Below, one piece after another: positions 26,310-38,029 of a DNA stretch of 64,000 nucleotides. The translations under genes and the position numbers were made by a program. The stretch comes from Nocardioides sp. Kera G14 (lineage in GTDB: Bacteria > Actinomycetota > Actinomycetes > Propionibacteriales > Nocardioidaceae): the NCBI RefSeq assembly GCF_020715565.1, contig NZ_CP085839.1, positions 2,170,001-2,234,000 of the forward strand, in the 5' to 3' direction. The notes beneath the pieces were generated by a model. It was not told the DNA's origin, did not search any database, and saw nothing but the letters and a program-made list of their open reading frames with translations. Positions within the stretch are counted from its first letter, which is position 1, and each line of letters opens with the position of its first letter.

Positions 26310-29162
26310 TCAGCCGCGCGGGATCTCGACGAGCTCGAAGGCCTCGATGATGTCGCCTTCCTTGATGTCCTGGAAGTTGCGCACCACCAGACCACACTCG
26401 AAGCCCTCGCGGACCTCGGCAGCGTCGTCCTTCTCCCGCTTGAGCGAGGCGAGGTCGGCGTTGTCGTAGACCACGCTGCCGTCGCGGATGACCCGGACCT
26501 TGGCGTTGCGACGGAGGACGCCGCTGGTGACCATACAACCGGCGATGTTGCCGATCTTCGACGAGCGGAAGATCGCGCGGATCTCGGCCTGGCCGAGCGT
26601 GCGCTCCTCGTACTCCGGCTTGAGCATGCCCTTGAGCGCGGCCTCGATCTCCTCGATGGCCTGGTAGATGACGGTGTAGTACCGGATCTCCACGCCCTCC
26701 TTGTCGGCCATCTCGGTCGCCTTGCCCTGCGGGCGGACGTTGAAGCCGATGATGATCGCGTCGGAGGCGGCGGCCAGGTCGACGTTGGTCTCGGTGATGG
26801 CACCGACACCACGGTCGATGACGCGGATGCCGACCTCGTCGCCCACGTCGATCTTCGACAGGGCGTCCTCGAGCGCCTCGACAGAACCGGACACATCGCC
26901 CTTGAGGATGAGGTTGAGCTCCTGGCTCTCGCCCTTCTCCATGGAGGCCATGAAGTCCTCGAGGGTGCGACGGACACGACGCTTGGCCTGGTTGGCCGCA
27001 CGCTCGCGCGCCTCACGCTTCTCGGCGATCTGGCGGGCCATCCGGTCGTCCTCGACGACGAGGAAGTTCTGGCCGGCGCCGGGGACGGCCGAGAGGCCGA
27101 GGACCATCGCCGGACGTGCCGGGGTGGCCTCCTGCAGCTCGTTGCCGTACTCGTCGAGCATGGCGCGGACGCGACCGTGGGCCGGACCGGCGACGATCGA
27201 GTCGCCGACCCGCAGGGTGCCGCGCTGGACGAGGATCGTGGCGACCGGACCGCGACCGCGGTCGAGGTGCGCCTCGATGACCAGGCCCTGGGCGTCCTGC
27301 GTCGGGTTGGCCCGCAGGTCGAGGGAGGCGTCGGCCGTGAGGACGATCGCCTCGAGCAGCTTGTCCAGGTTGAGATTGGACTTGGCCGACACGTCGACGA
27401 ACATCGCGTCGCCGCCGTACTCCTCGGGGATCAGGCCGTACTCGGTCAGCTGGCCACGGACCTTGGTCGGGTCCGCCTCCGGCTTGTCGATCTTGTTGAC
27501 CGCGACCACGATCGGGACGCCGGCGGCCTTGGCGTGGTTGAGCGCCTCGACCGTCTGCGGCATGACGCCGTCGTCCGCCGCGACCACGAGGACCGCGATG
27601 TCGGAGGACTGCGAACCACGGGCACGCATGGCGGTGAACGCCTCGTGACCCGGGGTGTCGATGAAGGTGATCTTGCGGTCCTCGCCACCGACCTCGGTCG
27701 AGACCTGGTAGGCGCCGATGTGCTGCGTGATGCCGCCGGCCTCGCCGGCGACGACGTTGGCGCTGCGGAGCGCGTCGAGGAGCTTCGTCTTACCGTGGTC
27801 GACGTGACCCATGACGGTCACGACCGGCGGTCGGACGACCAGGTCGGACTCGTCGCCCTCGTCGGTGCCGAACTCGATGTCGAAGCCCTCGAGGAGCTCG
27901 CGGTCCTCGTCCTCCGGGGAGATGACCTCGACGACGTAGTTGAGCTCCTCACCGAGCAGCTCGAGCACCTCGTCGGAGACCGACTGGGTCGCCGTGACCA
28001 TCTCGCCGAGGCTGAAGAGCATCTGGACGAGCTGGGCCGCGTCGACGTTGATCTTCTCGGCGAAGTCCGTCAGCGAGGAGCCGCGGGCGAGACGCACGGT
28101 CTCGCCGTTGCCCTTGCGGACGCGGATGCCGCCGATCGTCGGGGCCTCCATCGCCTCGAACTCCATGCGACGGGCGCGCTTCGACTTCCGTCCGCGACGC
28201 GACGGACCGCCGGCGCGACCGAAGGCACCCTGGGTCTGGCCACGCTGGCCGGGACGGTTGCCGCCGCCACCGGCACGACCGGGAGCACCGCCGGGGGCGC
28301 CACCGCCACCGGGGCCGCCGCCGAAGCCGCCGGGACGACCGGGAGCACCGCCACCGGGACGACCGGTACCGGCACCCGCGCCGGGACGACCCGCACCGGG
28401 ACCGCCCGGGCGACCGGGGGCACCGGGACGACCCGGACCACCGGCGGGACGGGCACCGAAGGCGTTGCCGCCCTTGGGCATCATCGCGGGGTTGGGACGT
28501 GGCATGCCGGGACGCGGCGTCGGAGCGCCGTCACGGCCTGCCGGCGGACGCGGCGGACGCTGGGCGTCGCCGGGGCTCGCAGGCGGGGCGTCGCTGCGGG
28601 GAGCCGGGGCGGGCTTGCGGCCCATGCCCTGGCTCGAGGCGAACGGGTTGTTGCCCGGACGCGGAGCGCCGGGACGGGGAGCCGGACGCGGCGCGGCCGG
28701 AGTCGGCGCGGAGCCGGCGGGCGGCTCGGGGGTGCTGGCCGGCGCCGGAGCCGCAGGGGCTTGGGCGGGGGCAGCAGCCGCCGGGGCTGCGGGAGCCTGG
28801 GGCGCGGGCTTGGGGGCGGCCTTCTTGGCCGGGCCGGGACGCGGCGCGGTCGGGGTCGCAGGAGCCTCAGCAGCCGGGGCGGCCGGAGCCGTCTCAGCCG
28901 GAGCCTCAGGGGCGACGGCCTTCTTGGCCGCCGGCTTCTTCGCGGCGGGCGCCGGAGCGTCGGAGGCCGGGGCGTCGCCAGCGGGCGCCATCTTGGCCTT
29001 CAGCTCGGCGCCGTACGTCGCCTCGAACTTCTTCTCGGCGGGCAGTTCGATGCTCGACGAGGCCGTCTTGACGAACTCGCCGATCGCGTTCAGCTTCTCT
29101 ACGGCCTCCTTGCTCGGGATGCCGTACTTCTTGGCGAGTTCGGAAACTCGGGTCTTAGCCAC
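26310..29162 (-). CDS. infB: Translation initiation factor IF-2
   Basis: 950 aa. An IF2-N helical domain ([23 protein letters not shown]), a long Ala/Pro then Gly/Arg/Pro-rich linker (about 55-320), a second IF2-N-like region ([22 protein letters not shown]), and the GTPase with G1 [13 protein letters not shown]3 DTPGHEAF, G4 NKID and G5 SAKSN. Domains II-IV follow, ending [21 protein letters not shown]. It places initiator tRNA on the 30S. GTG 29162 with AGGAG 4 nt upstream is chosen over an open extension to 29186. Long linkers are usual in actinobacteria. Confidence 0.97.
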   Translation of the reverse strand: MAKTRVSELAKKYGIPSKEAVEKLNAIGEFVKTASSSIELPAEKKFEATYGAELKAKMAPAGDAPASDAPAPAAKKPAAKKAVAPEAPAETAPAAPAAEAPATPTAPRPGPAKKAAPKPAPQAPAAPAAAAPAQAPAAPAPASTPEPPAGSAPTPAAPRPAPRPGAPRPGNNPFASSQGMGRKPAPAPRSDAPPASPGDAQRPPRPPAGRDGAPTPRPGMPRPNPAMMPKGGNAFGARPAGGPGRPGAPGRPGGPGAGRPGAGAGTGRPGGGAPGRPGGFGGGPGGGGAPGGAPGRAGGGGNRPGQRGQTQGAFGRAGGPSRRGRKSKRARRMEFEAMEAPTIGGIRVRKGNGETVRLARGSSLTDFAEKINVDAAQLVQMLFSLGEMVTATQSVSDEVLELLGEELNYVVEVISPEDEDRELLEGFDIEFGTDEGDESDLVVRPPVVTVMGHVDHGKTKLLDALRSANVVAGEAGGITQHIGAYQVSTEVGGEDRKITFIDTPGHEAFTAMRARGSQSSDIAVLVVAADDGVMPQTVEALNHAKAAGVPIVVAVNKIDKPEADPTKVRGQLTEYGLIPEEYGGDAMFVDVSAKSNLNLDKLLEAIVLTADASLDLRANPTQDAQGLVIEAHLDRGRGPVATILVQRGTLRVGDSIVAGPAHGRVRAMLDEYGNELQEATPARPAMVLGLSAVPGAGQNFLVVEDDRMARQIAEKREARERAANQAKRRVRRTLEDFMASMEKGESQELNLILKGDVSGSVEALEDALSKIDVGDEVGIRVIDRGVGAITETNVDLAAASDAIIIGFNVRPQGKATEMADKEGVEIRYYTVIYQAIEEIEAALKGMLKPEYEERTLGQAEIRAIFRSSKIGNIAGCMVTSGVLRRNAKVRVIRDGSVVYDNADLASLKREKDDAAEVREGFECGLVVRNFQDIKEGDIIEAFELVEIPRG

Positions 29163-29262
29163 AATGCTCCTTGTGTGGGCGGCCACAGACCCGGTTCTCG
29201 GGAGACGTGACCGTCAGGGGTGGGTGATGCTCATTTCGAGGGACTCATCGAGTGCTCATGAG

Positions 29263-29589
29263 CTAGTGCTCCGATTCCTGGTCGGGTGGGTCGAACGTTC
29301 CTGCTGCTGCGACGTACTCCCCCACCGGTGCGCTGGAGGGCCCTTCGCCGAGCTTGAGGGCTCGGCCGAAAGCCTTCCGGCGCACCGCGAGGTCGTAACA
29401 CTCGGTCGTGGGGTGCAGATGCGCTCCACGGCCGGGTGCGGTGGCTTCGGGATCCGGGACCACGACCTGTCGGCCGTGCTCGTCGAGGCCCGCGGTCATC
29501 CGCAACAGCTCGCGCTTGGCGGCCCGTCTCCGACAGCCGAGGCAGGTCCGAACCGGACCGTGGTCGGGGGTTTCGTCGGATTGGGTCAC
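29263..29589 (-). CDS. ylxR: YlxR family RNA-binding protein (DUF448)
   Basis: 108 aa. Signature VRTCLGCRRRAAKRELLRM followed by GRGAHLHPTTECYDLAVRRKAFGRAL, the YlxR fold found between nusA and infB. Described in other bacteria as an RNA- or nucleoid-associated protein; exact role unsettled. An in-frame TTG at 29592, with TAGTGT 6 nt upstream, is an alternative start one residue earlier. The gene begins 60 nt after nusA. Confidence 0.9.
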   Translation of the reverse strand: MTQSDETPDHGPVRTCLGCRRRAAKRELLRMTAGLDEHGRQVVVPDPEATAPGRGAHLHPTTECYDLAVRRKAFGRALKLGEGPSSAPVGEYVAAAGTFDPPDQESEH

Positions 29590-29649
29590 CAAACGGCAAC
29601 ACTACCGGGTGGGCGGTCGTAACCACGAACCGGGAGGGGCCGTCACGGC

Positions 29650-30627
29650 TCAACCGGCGGGAGTCTCCTCGTCGGAGCGGATGTCGATCCGCCAGCCGGT
29701 GAGGCGGGCTGCGAGGCGGGCGTTCTGGCCCTCCTTGCCGATGGCGAGGGAGAGCTGGTAGTCCGGCACGATCACGCGGGCGGCGCGGGCGTCCGCGTCG
29801 AGCACCTCGACGGAGTTGACCCGGGCGGGCGAGAGCGCGCTCGCGACGAGGGTCGCCGGGTCGTCGCTCCAGTCGACGATGTCGATCTTCTCCCCGTGCA
29901 GCTCGGCCATCACGTTCCGCACGCGCTGGCCCATCGGGCCGATGCAGGCGCCCTTGGGGTTGACGCCGGCGACGGTCGACTTCACCGCGATCTTCGTGCG
30001 GTGGCCGGCCTCGCGGGCGATCGCCGCGATCTCGACGGTCCCGTCGGCGATCTCGGGGACCTCGAGCGCGAAGAGCTTGCGGACAAGGTTGGGGTGCGAG
30101 CGCGACAGGGTGATCTGCGGGCCGCGCATGCCCTTGCGGACGCTGGTGACGAGCGCCTTGATGCGCGTGCCGTGGGAGTAGTCCTCACCGGGGACGCGCT
30201 CGGCGAGCGGCATGACGGCCTCGATCTTGCCGAGGTCGACCAGCACCTCCTCCGGGTTGCGGCCCTGCTGGATGACGCCGCTGATCAGGTCGCCCTCGCG
30301 GCCGGAGAACTCGCCGAACTTCACGTCGTCCTCGGCGTCGCGGAGGCGCTGCAGCATGATCTGCTTCGCCGTCGTTGCGGCGATGCGGCCGAAGTCGGCC
30401 GGGGTGTCGTCGTACTCACCGAGGCGGGTGCCCTCCTCGTCGACCTCCGCCGCCATGACGCGGACGTGGCCGGTCTTGCGGTCGAGGTCGACGCGGGCGT
30501 CAGTCTTGGCGCCGGGCGTCTTGTGGTACGCCGTGAGGAGGGCCTGCTCGATGGCCTCCACGAGCACGTCGAAGGAGATCTCCTTCTCCCGCTCCAGCAT
30601 GCGCAGGATGCTCATGTCGATGTCCAT
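29650..30627 (-). CDS. nusA: Transcription termination/antitermination factor NusA
   Basis: 325 aa. N-terminal domain with the RNA polymerase flap, S1 ([26 protein letters not shown]), KH1 ([21 protein letters not shown]) and KH2 ([25 protein letters not shown]). It lacks the C-terminal acidic repeats of the E. coli protein, as is normal in actinobacteria. Controls pausing, termination and rRNA antitermination. GGAGGA precedes the ATG; 1 nt separates it from the rimP stop. Confidence 0.96.
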   Translation of the reverse strand: MDIDMSILRMLEREKEISFDVLVEAIEQALLTAYHKTPGAKTDARVDLDRKTGHVRVMAAEVDEEGTRLGEYDDTPADFGRIAATTAKQIMLQRLRDAEDDVKFGEFSGREGDLISGVIQQGRNPEEVLVDLGKIEAVMPLAERVPGEDYSHGTRIKALVTSVRKGMRGPQITLSRSHPNLVRKLFALEVPEIADGTVEIAAIAREAGHRTKIAVKSTVAGVNPKGACIGPMGQRVRNVMAELHGEKIDIVDWSDDPATLVASALSPARVNSVEVLDADARAARVIVPDYQLSLAIGKEGQNARLAARLTGWRIDIRSDEETPAG

Positions 30628-30628
30628 G

Positions 30629-31126
30629 TCAGTCCTCCATGTCAGTGTCGTCGCCGAGGTCCGCGGTGGCGGCCCGGTTGAACTCGATCTGCACCAGCGC
30701 CTTGGCGATGTCGGCCAGGGCGAGGGTGCGCTGCGCGCCGTCCATGTCGAGCGTGACGGCGTCGTCGGTATTGCTCAGGATGCGGCCGGTGAAGGTCCCG
30801 CCCTCGACCGGGTTGACCTTGGCCAGGCGGCCGGCGTTGCGGCGCCAGTGGCGGGGCAGCGTGAGCGGGCGGTCGACGCCACGGCTCGTCACCTCGAGGG
30901 TGTAGGGCTGCTCGCCCATCACGTCGGACTCGTCCAGCACCTCGTTGATGGCCCGTGTCGCGTCGGCCACGTCGTCGAGGGTCACGCCACCGTCCTTGTC
31001 GACGGCGATCCGGAGGATCCTTCGCTTGCCGGCCGGGCTGATCTCGACGGCCTCGACATCGAGGGCCAGGGCAGCAAGTGGCGCCGTGAGCTCGTCGGCG
31101 ATCCGGTCCTTGGTGGTGTCACTCAT
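30629..31126 (-). CDS. rimP: Ribosome maturation factor RimP
   Basis: 165 aa. Two-domain RimP with GDVEAVE-type N-terminal strand ([34 protein letters not shown] split), then [30 protein letters not shown], a hallmark of the family. Needed for 30S assembly. First gene of the rimP-nusA-ylxR-infB-rbfA-truB-ribF operon. ATG 31126 fits the family length; the frame is open further upstream but without similarity. Confidence 0.93.
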   Translation of the reverse strand: MSDTTKDRIADELTAPLAALALDVEAVEISPAGKRRILRIAVDKDGGVTLDDVADATRAINEVLDESDVMGEQPYTLEVTSRGVDRPLTLPRHWRRNAGRLAKVNPVEGGTFTGRILSNTDDAVTLDMDGAQRTLALADIAKALVQIEFNRAATADLGDDTDMED

Positions 31127-31194
31127 GACGGGCGACCCCTCCCTCTCGTGTTGCTGTCCAGTTGTCCGGTGCAGTTGTGCGGGCCAGCCTAGTC

Positions 31195-31200
31195 GATAAT
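31195..31200 (+). promoter_or_regulatory. -10 hexamer GATAAT for the lipoprotein gene
   Basis: Followed by 7 nt and ATG 31208. Divergent from rimP, whose possible -10 TAGGCT lies at 31186-31191 on the other strand. Confidence 0.5.
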
Positions 31201-31207
31201 CGGGGGC

Positions 31208-31657
31208 ATGCCTGCCCTCCCGCGTCGTGCACTGCCGGGCCTCGCGGGGGTGGTCGCGCTGACCGCCGCATGCGATCCCTTCGACTCCTCGGCGCCTTCG
31301 CCGACCGGCCCCACGAAGGACGAACTCCTGGTCGCCCAGATCACCGCTGCGGTCGGTCAGATGCGGGAGCTGGCGGTCGCCAAGCACCTGCCCGCGCTCG
31401 CCGCGATGCACGAGGCGCACCTGGGCGTGCTGGCCCCTCCGGTCACCGCCTCCTCCTCGACAACGCCTTCTGGCGCCGCCGCGCCTGCCACCTCTGCCGC
31501 GCCCGCCGCTCCGCCGCCCACCGACGTCCGGGCCGGTGAGGAGGCGCTGAAGTCGACCCTCGCCGCCGGCGCAGCGGCCGCGGAGTCGGGGGCGCTGGCC
31601 CGGGCCCTCGCCTCGATGTCCGCTGCCGTCGCGCAGCAGTTGGTGGTCCTCGCATGA
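31208..31657 (+). CDS. Predicted lipoprotein, alanine-rich
   Basis: 149 aa. Lipobox LTAAC (Cys22) after a short hydrophobic core, then a helical region ([38 protein letters not shown]), a Pro/Ala/Ser linker and a second Ala-rich helix. Not recognised beyond this. Overlaps the DUF4439 gene by 4 nt (ATGA), and both proteins are helical, so they may form a pair at the membrane. A similar pair lies near rimP in mycobacteria (inferred from memory of that region). Confidence 0.65.
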   Translation: MPALPRRALPGLAGVVALTAACDPFDSSAPSPTGPTKDELLVAQITAAVGQMRELAVAKHLPALAAMHEAHLGVLAPPVTASSSTTPSGAAAPATSAAPAAPPPTDVRAGEEALKSTLAAGAAAAESGALARALASMSAAVAQQLVVLA

Positions 31658-32112
31658 CCGCCGACGACGACCCGCGCAACGAGGCGCTCGCCGCTGAGCA
31701 CGCGGCGGTGTGGAGCTACGGCGTCCTTGCGGCAAGGACGAGCTCGTCGGCGAATCCCGCCCTCGTCGCGCTCTTCACCCGCGCCTATCGCGCGCACGTC
31801 GGCGCCCGCGACGCACTGTTGGTCGCGCTGTCGAAGGAGAAGGTGGCGCCTGCGATCGCGTCGCCGTCGTACCCACTGCCGGCGCGGCTCGACTCCCCCG
31901 CCGCACTCAAGGCCGCGGCCGCGGCCGTCGAGGCACACTGTTGCGAGGTCTACGCCTGGCTGGTGTCGCGGAGCACCGGGGCGACGCGGATCGCGGCCAT
32001 CACAGCGCTGGAAATGGGCGCGGTCCGCGAGTTGGGGCTTCGAGGAACTCCCGAGACGTTCCCCGGAGCCGCCGAACTCGCGGACCGCATTGGCCTGGAC
32101 ACTGGGCCGTAG
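31654..32112 (+). CDS. DUF4439 ferritin-like domain protein
   Basis: 152 aa, four-helix, Ala-rich. [41 protein letters not shown] and [18 protein letters not shown] carry spaced Glu/His residues of a ferritin-like bundle, the DUF4439 type. Metal binding and function are unproven. Coupled to the lipoprotein gene upstream. Convergent with the CoA-transferase gene. Confidence 0.75.
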   Translation: MTADDDPRNEALAAEHAAVWSYGVLAARTSSSANPALVALFTRAYRAHVGARDALLVALSKEKVAPAIASPSYPLPARLDSPAALKAAAAAVEAHCCEVYAWLVSRSTGATRIAAITALEMGAVRELGLRGTPETFPGAAELADRIGLDTGP

Positions 32113-32240
32113 GAGAGCTTCCGCCTGTTGTGGGGACCTGCGGTGGGACCGCCCTCCGTGTGCACAATCATGCAGGAGCCCTCCGAGCGGTGCCAGCGAT
32201 GCGCTTCCCCATGTATTTGCATTGCAGAAAGCTGCAGAAG
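32113..32240. other. Intergenic stretch of 128 bp between convergent genes
   Basis: No clear terminator hairpin, tRNA or ORF of merit. The last 40 bases are markedly A/T-richer than the surroundings (TGTATTTGCATTGCAG near 32212-32227) and repeat GCAGAA twice. Nature unknown. Confidence 0.4.
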
Positions 32241-33749
32241 TCACATGTGCCCGGTGTCGAGGAAGCGCTGGTGCCAGCCGAGCGCCTCGGTGAGCAGGTG
32301 CGGCGTGTGGCGTGCGGTCGGCCGGGCGGCCTCGGCCCGGGCGACGTAGTCCCGGAGCTGCTCGCGATAGTCCGGATGAGCACAGCTCTCGATGATGCGC
32401 GTGGCGCGCGCACGGGGTGAGAGCCCCCGCAGGTCGGCGAGCCCCTGCTCGGTCACCAGGACCTGGACGTCGTGCTCGGTGTGGTCGACATGGCTGGCGA
32501 ACGGAACGATCGAGGAGATCGCGCCACCTTTCGCCGTGGACGGCGAGACGAAGAAGTTGAGGAAGGCGTTGCGGGCGAAGTCGCCCGACCCGCCGATCCC
32601 GTTCATGATCGCCGAGCCCATGACGTGAGTGCTGTTGACGTTGCCGTAGATGTCGGCCTCGATCATGCCGTTGATCGCGATCACCCCGAGGCGCCGCACG
32701 ATCTCGGGGTGGTTCGAGATCTCCTCGCTGCGGAGCAGGATCCGGCCCTTGTAGGAGTCGATGTTCTCCATGAAGCGTCGCGCGCCCTCGAGCGAGAGAC
32801 CGAAGCTGGTGGCCGAGACGCCGGTGAGCTTGCCCGCGTCGAGCAAGTCCAGAAGCCCGTCCTGGATGACCTCGGTGTACGCCGTCATCCGCTCGAACTC
32901 GGCGTCGAGCAGACCGGCCATGACCGCGTTGGCGACGTTGCCGACACCGGACTGCAGGGGAAGCAGCTCCGCGGGCACGCGGCCGTGGGCCACCTCATGG
33001 CGGAGGAAGTCGACCAGCAGGTCGGCCATGGCGCGCGAGTCGTCGTCGAGAGGCTTCAGCGGGCTGTTGCGGTCCGGTGCGTCCGTCTCGACCACCGCGA
33101 CGACCTTCGCGGGGTCGACGCGGAGATACGGTTCGCCGATGCGCTGCATGGACGTCGTCAGCTGCAGCGGCACCCGGTGGGGCGGGAGGGTCGTGCCGTA
33201 GTAGACGTCATGGAAGCCCTCGAACTCCCGTGGCTGCCATGAGTTGACCTCGAGGATCACCTTCGAGGCCTGGTCGAGCCAGGTCTTGTTGTTGCCGACG
33301 CTGCTGCTCGGGACCAGCAGGCCGTTGGGGAGGATCGCGGTCACCTCGACGACGGCCACGTCGAGGGAGCCGTAGAAGCCGAACCACATGTGCTGCGCGG
33401 AGTGGGACAGGTGGGCGTCGACGTACTCCACCTCACCGGAGTTGATCTCACCACGCAGCGTCGGGTCGGAGTTGTAGGGCAGCCGCTTGGAGAGGGCGTG
33501 CGCGCCGGCCAGGAGGCCGTCGACCTCCGGGGCCGTCGAGGCGCCCGACCAGAGCTGGACGCGGAACTCCTCCCCCGCGGCGTGAGCTGCCTCCGCCCGG
33601 CGCGCGAGAGCCGCCGGCACGGCCTTGGGATAGCCCGCGCCGGTGAAGCCACTGATGCCGAGGGAGTCTCCGTGCCCGATGAGCGCCGCCGCGTCGTCGG
33701 CCGACATGACGCGACCCGCAAGGACCGGGTCGAGGATCCTGCGGGCCAT
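32241..33749 (-). CDS. Acetyl-CoA hydrolase/transferase family (succinate/acetate/propionate CoA-transferase)
   Basis: 502 aa, the length of class I succinyl-CoA:acetate CoA-transferases such as AarC. Family motifs: GISGFTGAGYPKAVP, YTEVIQDGLLDLL carrying the likely catalytic Glu, IYGNVNSTHVMGSAIMNGIGGSGDFARNA, and VTEQGLADLRGLSPRARA. It moves CoA between succinyl-CoA and a short acid. ATG 33749 lies 3 nt beyond the proS stop on the same strand, so it may be co-transcribed with proS. Confidence 0.9.
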   Translation of the reverse strand: MARRILDPVLAGRVMSADDAAALIGHGDSLGISGFTGAGYPKAVPAALARRAEAAHAAGEEFRVQLWSGASTAPEVDGLLAGAHALSKRLPYNSDPTLRGEINSGEVEYVDAHLSHSAQHMWFGFYGSLDVAVVEVTAILPNGLLVPSSSVGNNKTWLDQASKVILEVNSWQPREFEGFHDVYYGTTLPPHRVPLQLTTSMQRIGEPYLRVDPAKVVAVVETDAPDRNSPLKPLDDDSRAMADLLVDFLRHEVAHGRVPAELLPLQSGVGNVANAVMAGLLDAEFERMTAYTEVIQDGLLDLLDAGKLTGVSATSFGLSLEGARRFMENIDSYKGRILLRSEEISNHPEIVRRLGVIAINGMIEADIYGNVNSTHVMGSAIMNGIGGSGDFARNAFLNFFVSPSTAKGGAISSIVPFASHVDHTEHDVQVLVTEQGLADLRGLSPRARATRIIESCAHPDYREQLRDYVARAEAARPTARHTPHLLTEALGWHQRFLDTGHM

Positions 33750-33752
33750 GGC

Positions 33753-35543
33753 TCAGTGGCTGACGATCGCGACGAGCTGCTCGACCGCGTCCGCGAGCGG
33801 CAGGTCCGAGGTCTCACCCGAGCGGCGGTCCTTGACCTCGACCACACCCTCGGCCAGGCCCCGCCCGACCGCGACGATCGTCGGTACGCCGATCAGCTCG
33901 GCGTCCTTGAACTTCACGCCGGGGCTGACCTTGCCTCCCCGATCGTCGAGCAGTACGTCGACCCCGACCGCAGTGAGGTCCGCGGCGAGCTTCTCGGCCG
34001 CCTCGAAGAGCTCCTCACCCTTGCCCGCAACGACGATGTGGAGGTCGTAGGGCGCGACGTTGCGGGGCCAGCACAGGCCGATCTCGTCGAGGGTGCCCTC
34101 GGCGACAGCTGCGACGGCGCGGGTGACGCCGATGCCGTAGGAGCCCATCGTCACGGTCGCGAGCTTGCCGCCCTCGTCCTGCACCTGCAGGCCGAGCGCC
34201 TCGGCGTACTTGCGGCCGAGCTGGAAGACGTGGCCCATCTCGATGCCCTTGGCGGTCTCGAGCGTGCCGCTCTCACAGTGGGGGCAGGCGTCGCCGTCGC
34301 GGACCTCCGCGGCCTCGATGGTGCCGTCGGGCGTGAAGTCGCGGCCGGCGACGAGGTCGAGGACGTGCTTACCCTGCTGGTCCGCGCCGGTCACCCACGC
34401 GGTGCCCTCGGAGACCCGCGGGTCGACGAGGTAGCGGATGCCCGTCGCGGATTCCGAGCCCAGGACGCCGGGGCCGATGTAGCCCTTCACGAGGTCGGGG
34501 AACTTCTTGAACGTCGCCTCGGACATCGGCTCGACCTCGATCGGCTCGAGCTGGCCCTCGAGCCGCTTCTGGTCGACCTCCCGGTCACCGGGGAGGCCGA
34601 CGGCGAGGTGCTCGACGGTGCCGTCGGGGTGCTTGAGCGTGAGGAGCACGTTCTTGAGCGTGTCCGCCGCCGTCCACTCCCGACCGTCGGCGCGGGGGTG
34701 GTCGGCGTTGAGGGCGTCGACGAGGGTTGCAATGGTCGGGGTGTCGGGCGTGTCCTCGGCGTGGGCGGCGCCGATGGCGTCGTACGCGAGGGGGGCGGGG
34801 GCGCGCACCGTGACCGCCTCCACGTTGGCGGCGTAGTCGCAGTTCGTGCAGCGGACGTAGGTGTCCTCGCCGACGTCCGTGCGAGCCAGGAACTCCTCCG
34901 ACGCCGAGCCGCCCATCGCGCCCGACGTCGCCTTCACGACGGCGTAGTCGAAGCCGAGGCGGTCGAAGATCTTCACGTAGGCCGCGCGGTGGTCGTCGTA
35001 CGACTTCTGCAGGCCCTCGTCGGTCAGGTCGAAGGAGTAGGAGTCCTTCATGATGAACTCGCGGCCGCGCAGCAGGCCGGCGCGGGGGCGGGCCTCGTCG
35101 CGGTACTTCGTCTGGATCTGGAAGAGGCTGACCGGCAGGTCCTTGTAGGAGCCGTAGAGGTCCTTCACCAGGAGGGTGAACATCTCCTCGTGCGTGGGGC
35201 CGAGCAGATAGTCGGCGTCCTTGCGGTCCTTGAGCCGGAAGATACCGTCGCCGTACTCGGTCCAGCGGTTCGTCGCCTCATAGGGCTCGCGCGGCAGCAG
35301 CGCCGGGAAGTGCACCTCCTGGGCGCCGATGGCGTGCATCTCCTCGCGGACGATCGCCTCGACCCTCGCCAGGACCCGCAGACCGAGCGGCAGCCAGCTG
35401 TAGATGCCCGGCGCCGCACGACGGATGTAGCCGGCGCGCACGAGCAGCTTGTGGCTGGGCACCTCGGCGTCGTTGGGGTCGTCGCGCAGCGTGCGCAGGA
35501 AGAGGTGGGACATGCGGTCGAGCTGGCCGGCGGTGAGAGACAC
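33753..35543 (-). CDS. proS: Prolyl-tRNA synthetase (bacterial type with editing insert)
   Basis: 596 aa. Motif 1 and 2 regions ([35 protein letters not shown] with [26 protein letters not shown]), the INS editing domain (about 225-390), motif 3 ([16 protein letters not shown]) and the anticodon domain. Full-length class II enzyme charging tRNA-Pro. GTG 35543 has TAGCCT 6 nt upstream. Confidence 0.97.
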   Translation of the reverse strand: MSLTAGQLDRMSHLFLRTLRDDPNDAEVPSHKLLVRAGYIRRAAPGIYSWLPLGLRVLARVEAIVREEMHAIGAQEVHFPALLPREPYEATNRWTEYGDGIFRLKDRKDADYLLGPTHEEMFTLLVKDLYGSYKDLPVSLFQIQTKYRDEARPRAGLLRGREFIMKDSYSFDLTDEGLQKSYDDHRAAYVKIFDRLGFDYAVVKATSGAMGGSASEEFLARTDVGEDTYVRCTNCDYAANVEAVTVRAPAPLAYDAIGAAHAEDTPDTPTIATLVDALNADHPRADGREWTAADTLKNVLLTLKHPDGTVEHLAVGLPGDREVDQKRLEGQLEPIEVEPMSEATFKKFPDLVKGYIGPGVLGSESATGIRYLVDPRVSEGTAWVTGADQQGKHVLDLVAGRDFTPDGTIEAAEVRDGDACPHCESGTLETAKGIEMGHVFQLGRKYAEALGLQVQDEGGKLATVTMGSYGIGVTRAVAAVAEGTLDEIGLCWPRNVAPYDLHIVVAGKGEELFEAAEKLAADLTAVGVDVLLDDRGGKVSPGVKFKDAELIGVPTIVAVGRGLAEGVVEVKDRRSGETSDLPLADAVEQLVAIVSH

Positions 35544-35549
35544 GCGAGA

Positions 35550-35555
35550 AGGCTA
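35550..35555 (-). promoter_or_regulatory. -10 hexamer TAGCCT for proS
   Basis: Six nt before GTG 35543; leaderless spacing. Confidence 0.55.
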
Positions 35556-35592
35556 CGGCCCCCGACGCGCCGGGCTCCAACCGATAGCTGGC

Positions 35593-35955
35593 TCAGCCGC
35601 GGGCGGCGCGGAGGGCGCTGCGGATGAGCGGCGCCTGGAGCGGGAGGCGACCGAAGGCGGCGGCCTTGAAGGGGACACTGTTGGTCTTGGTGGAGTCGGT
35701 CGCCATCTTCACGTTGGCCGGGAAGACAGCGGCCAGCAGCACGGCGCTTCCCCAGCCGGAGAGCCGTCGGGTGGCGGGAAGGTTGAGACCTGCGGCCAGG
35801 ACGAGCTCGGCGACACCGCTCGCGACGATGACCTCCCGGTGTGCGGGCACCCAGGAGGGCATGACCGGCGCGAACGTCTTCGGCAGCAGCAGGTGGATCG
35901 TGCCGCTGACGGCGAAGGCGACGGTGAGGATTCGGGTTCCGTGAGCGAGGGGCAT
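35593..35955 (-). CDS. DoxX-like family membrane protein
   Basis: 120 aa, about three to four membrane helices. VSGTIHLLLPKTFAPVMPSWVPAHREVIVASGVAELVLAAGL followed by RRLSGWGSAVLLAAVFPANVKMA (segments of the DoxX-like family). Function unclear; relatives are linked to redox stress in some bacteria. It sits between GNAT and proS on the same strand, 13 nt after the GNAT stop. Confidence 0.82.
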   Translation of the reverse strand: MPLAHGTRILTVAFAVSGTIHLLLPKTFAPVMPSWVPAHREVIVASGVAELVLAAGLNLPATRRLSGWGSAVLLAAVFPANVKMATDSTKTNSVPFKAAAFGRLPLQAPLIRSALRAARG

Positions 35956-35968
35956 GGCCTGACCCTAC

Positions 35969-36817
35969 TCAGAACATCACGGTCGAGAACTCTGCGGTCT
36001 GGCGGAACCCGACCCGCTCGTAGGCGCGTCGTGCGGGCGTGTTCCAGTCGTTGACGTAGAGGCTGACCGTGGGGGCGATCTCCCGGCGGACGATCTCGGC
36101 GACGGCGGCCATCCCGGCGGTCGCGAGACCCTGGCCGCGGTGCTCCGGGACGACATAGACGCCCTGGATCTGCGCTGCGAAGGGTGAGGAGCAGGCGACC
36201 TCGGCCTTGAACATCAGGCGGCCGTCGTCGTCGAAGCGGCCGAAGGACCAGCCGCGGGACATCAGTTGGAGGACTCGCGCCCGGTAGAGGTCGGTGCCAC
36301 CTCCGGACTCCGGCGAGACGCCCACCTCCTCGGTGTACATGGCGACGCAGGCGGGGTAGACGGCGGCGATGTCGTCCCGGCTGGTCCGGCGCACCGCCGC
36401 GTCCGGCGTCACCAGGGGCGGGCCGGAGAGCTCGAGGTGCGGCTGGTGCCAGCGGAAGTCGCGGGGTGTCCCCCACGCGCCGTCGAGGACGTTCCAGAGC
36501 GCCGCGACGGCGTCGTGGGGGCCGACGATCGTCGAGACCGTCCGGCCGCGGCTGAGCGCCCGCTCGCCGAAGGCCCGGGCGTCGTCGCGCTCGCACATCA
36601 CCGGGACGAGGTTGGCTCCGACATGGCAGGCGGCGATGAGCTCGCCGCCGTCGAAACGTCCCCACATCTCCCCGCCGAGCCAGCGTGGCTCCAGGCTCGT
36701 CGTGCGGGCGCGGTAGTCGGAGAAGACGTTGACGACCGGGTCGCGCTCGAGCAGACCGAGGAACGCGTCCAGGTCCGGCGGGCCGAGCACCCGGATCCCC
36801 TGACGCATGGCGAGCAT
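35969..36817 (-). CDS. GNAT N-acetyltransferase with DUF4081 N-terminal domain
   Basis: 282 aa. An N-terminal DUF4081-type half (VNVFSDYRARTTSLEPRWLGGEMWGRF; STIVGPHDAVAALW) and a C-terminal GNAT domain with the acetyl-CoA loop VVPEHRGQGLATAGM and LYVNDWNTPARRAYERVGF. The same gene precedes ispG-rip-dxr in mycobacteria (Rv2867c). Acceptor unknown. ATG 36817 is chosen because TAGGGT (36825-36830) lies 7 nt upstream; the in-frame GTG 36826 would sit on that hexamer. Confidence 0.88.
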   Translation of the reverse strand: MLAMRQGIRVLGPPDLDAFLGLLERDPVVNVFSDYRARTTSLEPRWLGGEMWGRFDGGELIAACHVGANLVPVMCERDDARAFGERALSRGRTVSTIVGPHDAVAALWNVLDGAWGTPRDFRWHQPHLELSGPPLVTPDAAVRRTSRDDIAAVYPACVAMYTEEVGVSPESGGGTDLYRARVLQLMSRGWSFGRFDDDGRLMFKAEVACSSPFAAQIQGVYVVPEHRGQGLATAGMAAVAEIVRREIAPTVSLYVNDWNTPARRAYERVGFRQTAEFSTVMF

Positions 36818-36824
36818 GCGAGTC

Positions 36825-36830
36825 ACCCTA
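36825..36830 (-). promoter_or_regulatory. -10 hexamer TAGGGT for the GNAT gene
   Basis: Seven nt before ATG 36817; decides the start against GTG 36826. Confidence 0.55.
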
Positions 36831-36848
36831 GCCGGGGCGCTGGAGTCC

Positions 36849-38000
<1,152 letters not shown>

Positions 38001-38006
38001 AGATCG

Positions 38007-38012
38007 ATCCTA
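38007..38012 (-). promoter_or_regulatory. -10 hexamer TAGGAT for ispG
   Basis: Six nt before GTG 38000, giving ispG its own leaderless promoter downstream of rip1. Confidence 0.55.
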
Positions 38013-38029
38013 GGTCGGGGAGGCCGCAA

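Noticed and set aside
28200..28950. Repetitive GC-rich tract in infB as a mobile or structural repeat
   Set aside because: It encodes the Gly/Pro/Arg/Ala linker that is normal for actinobacterial IF-2.
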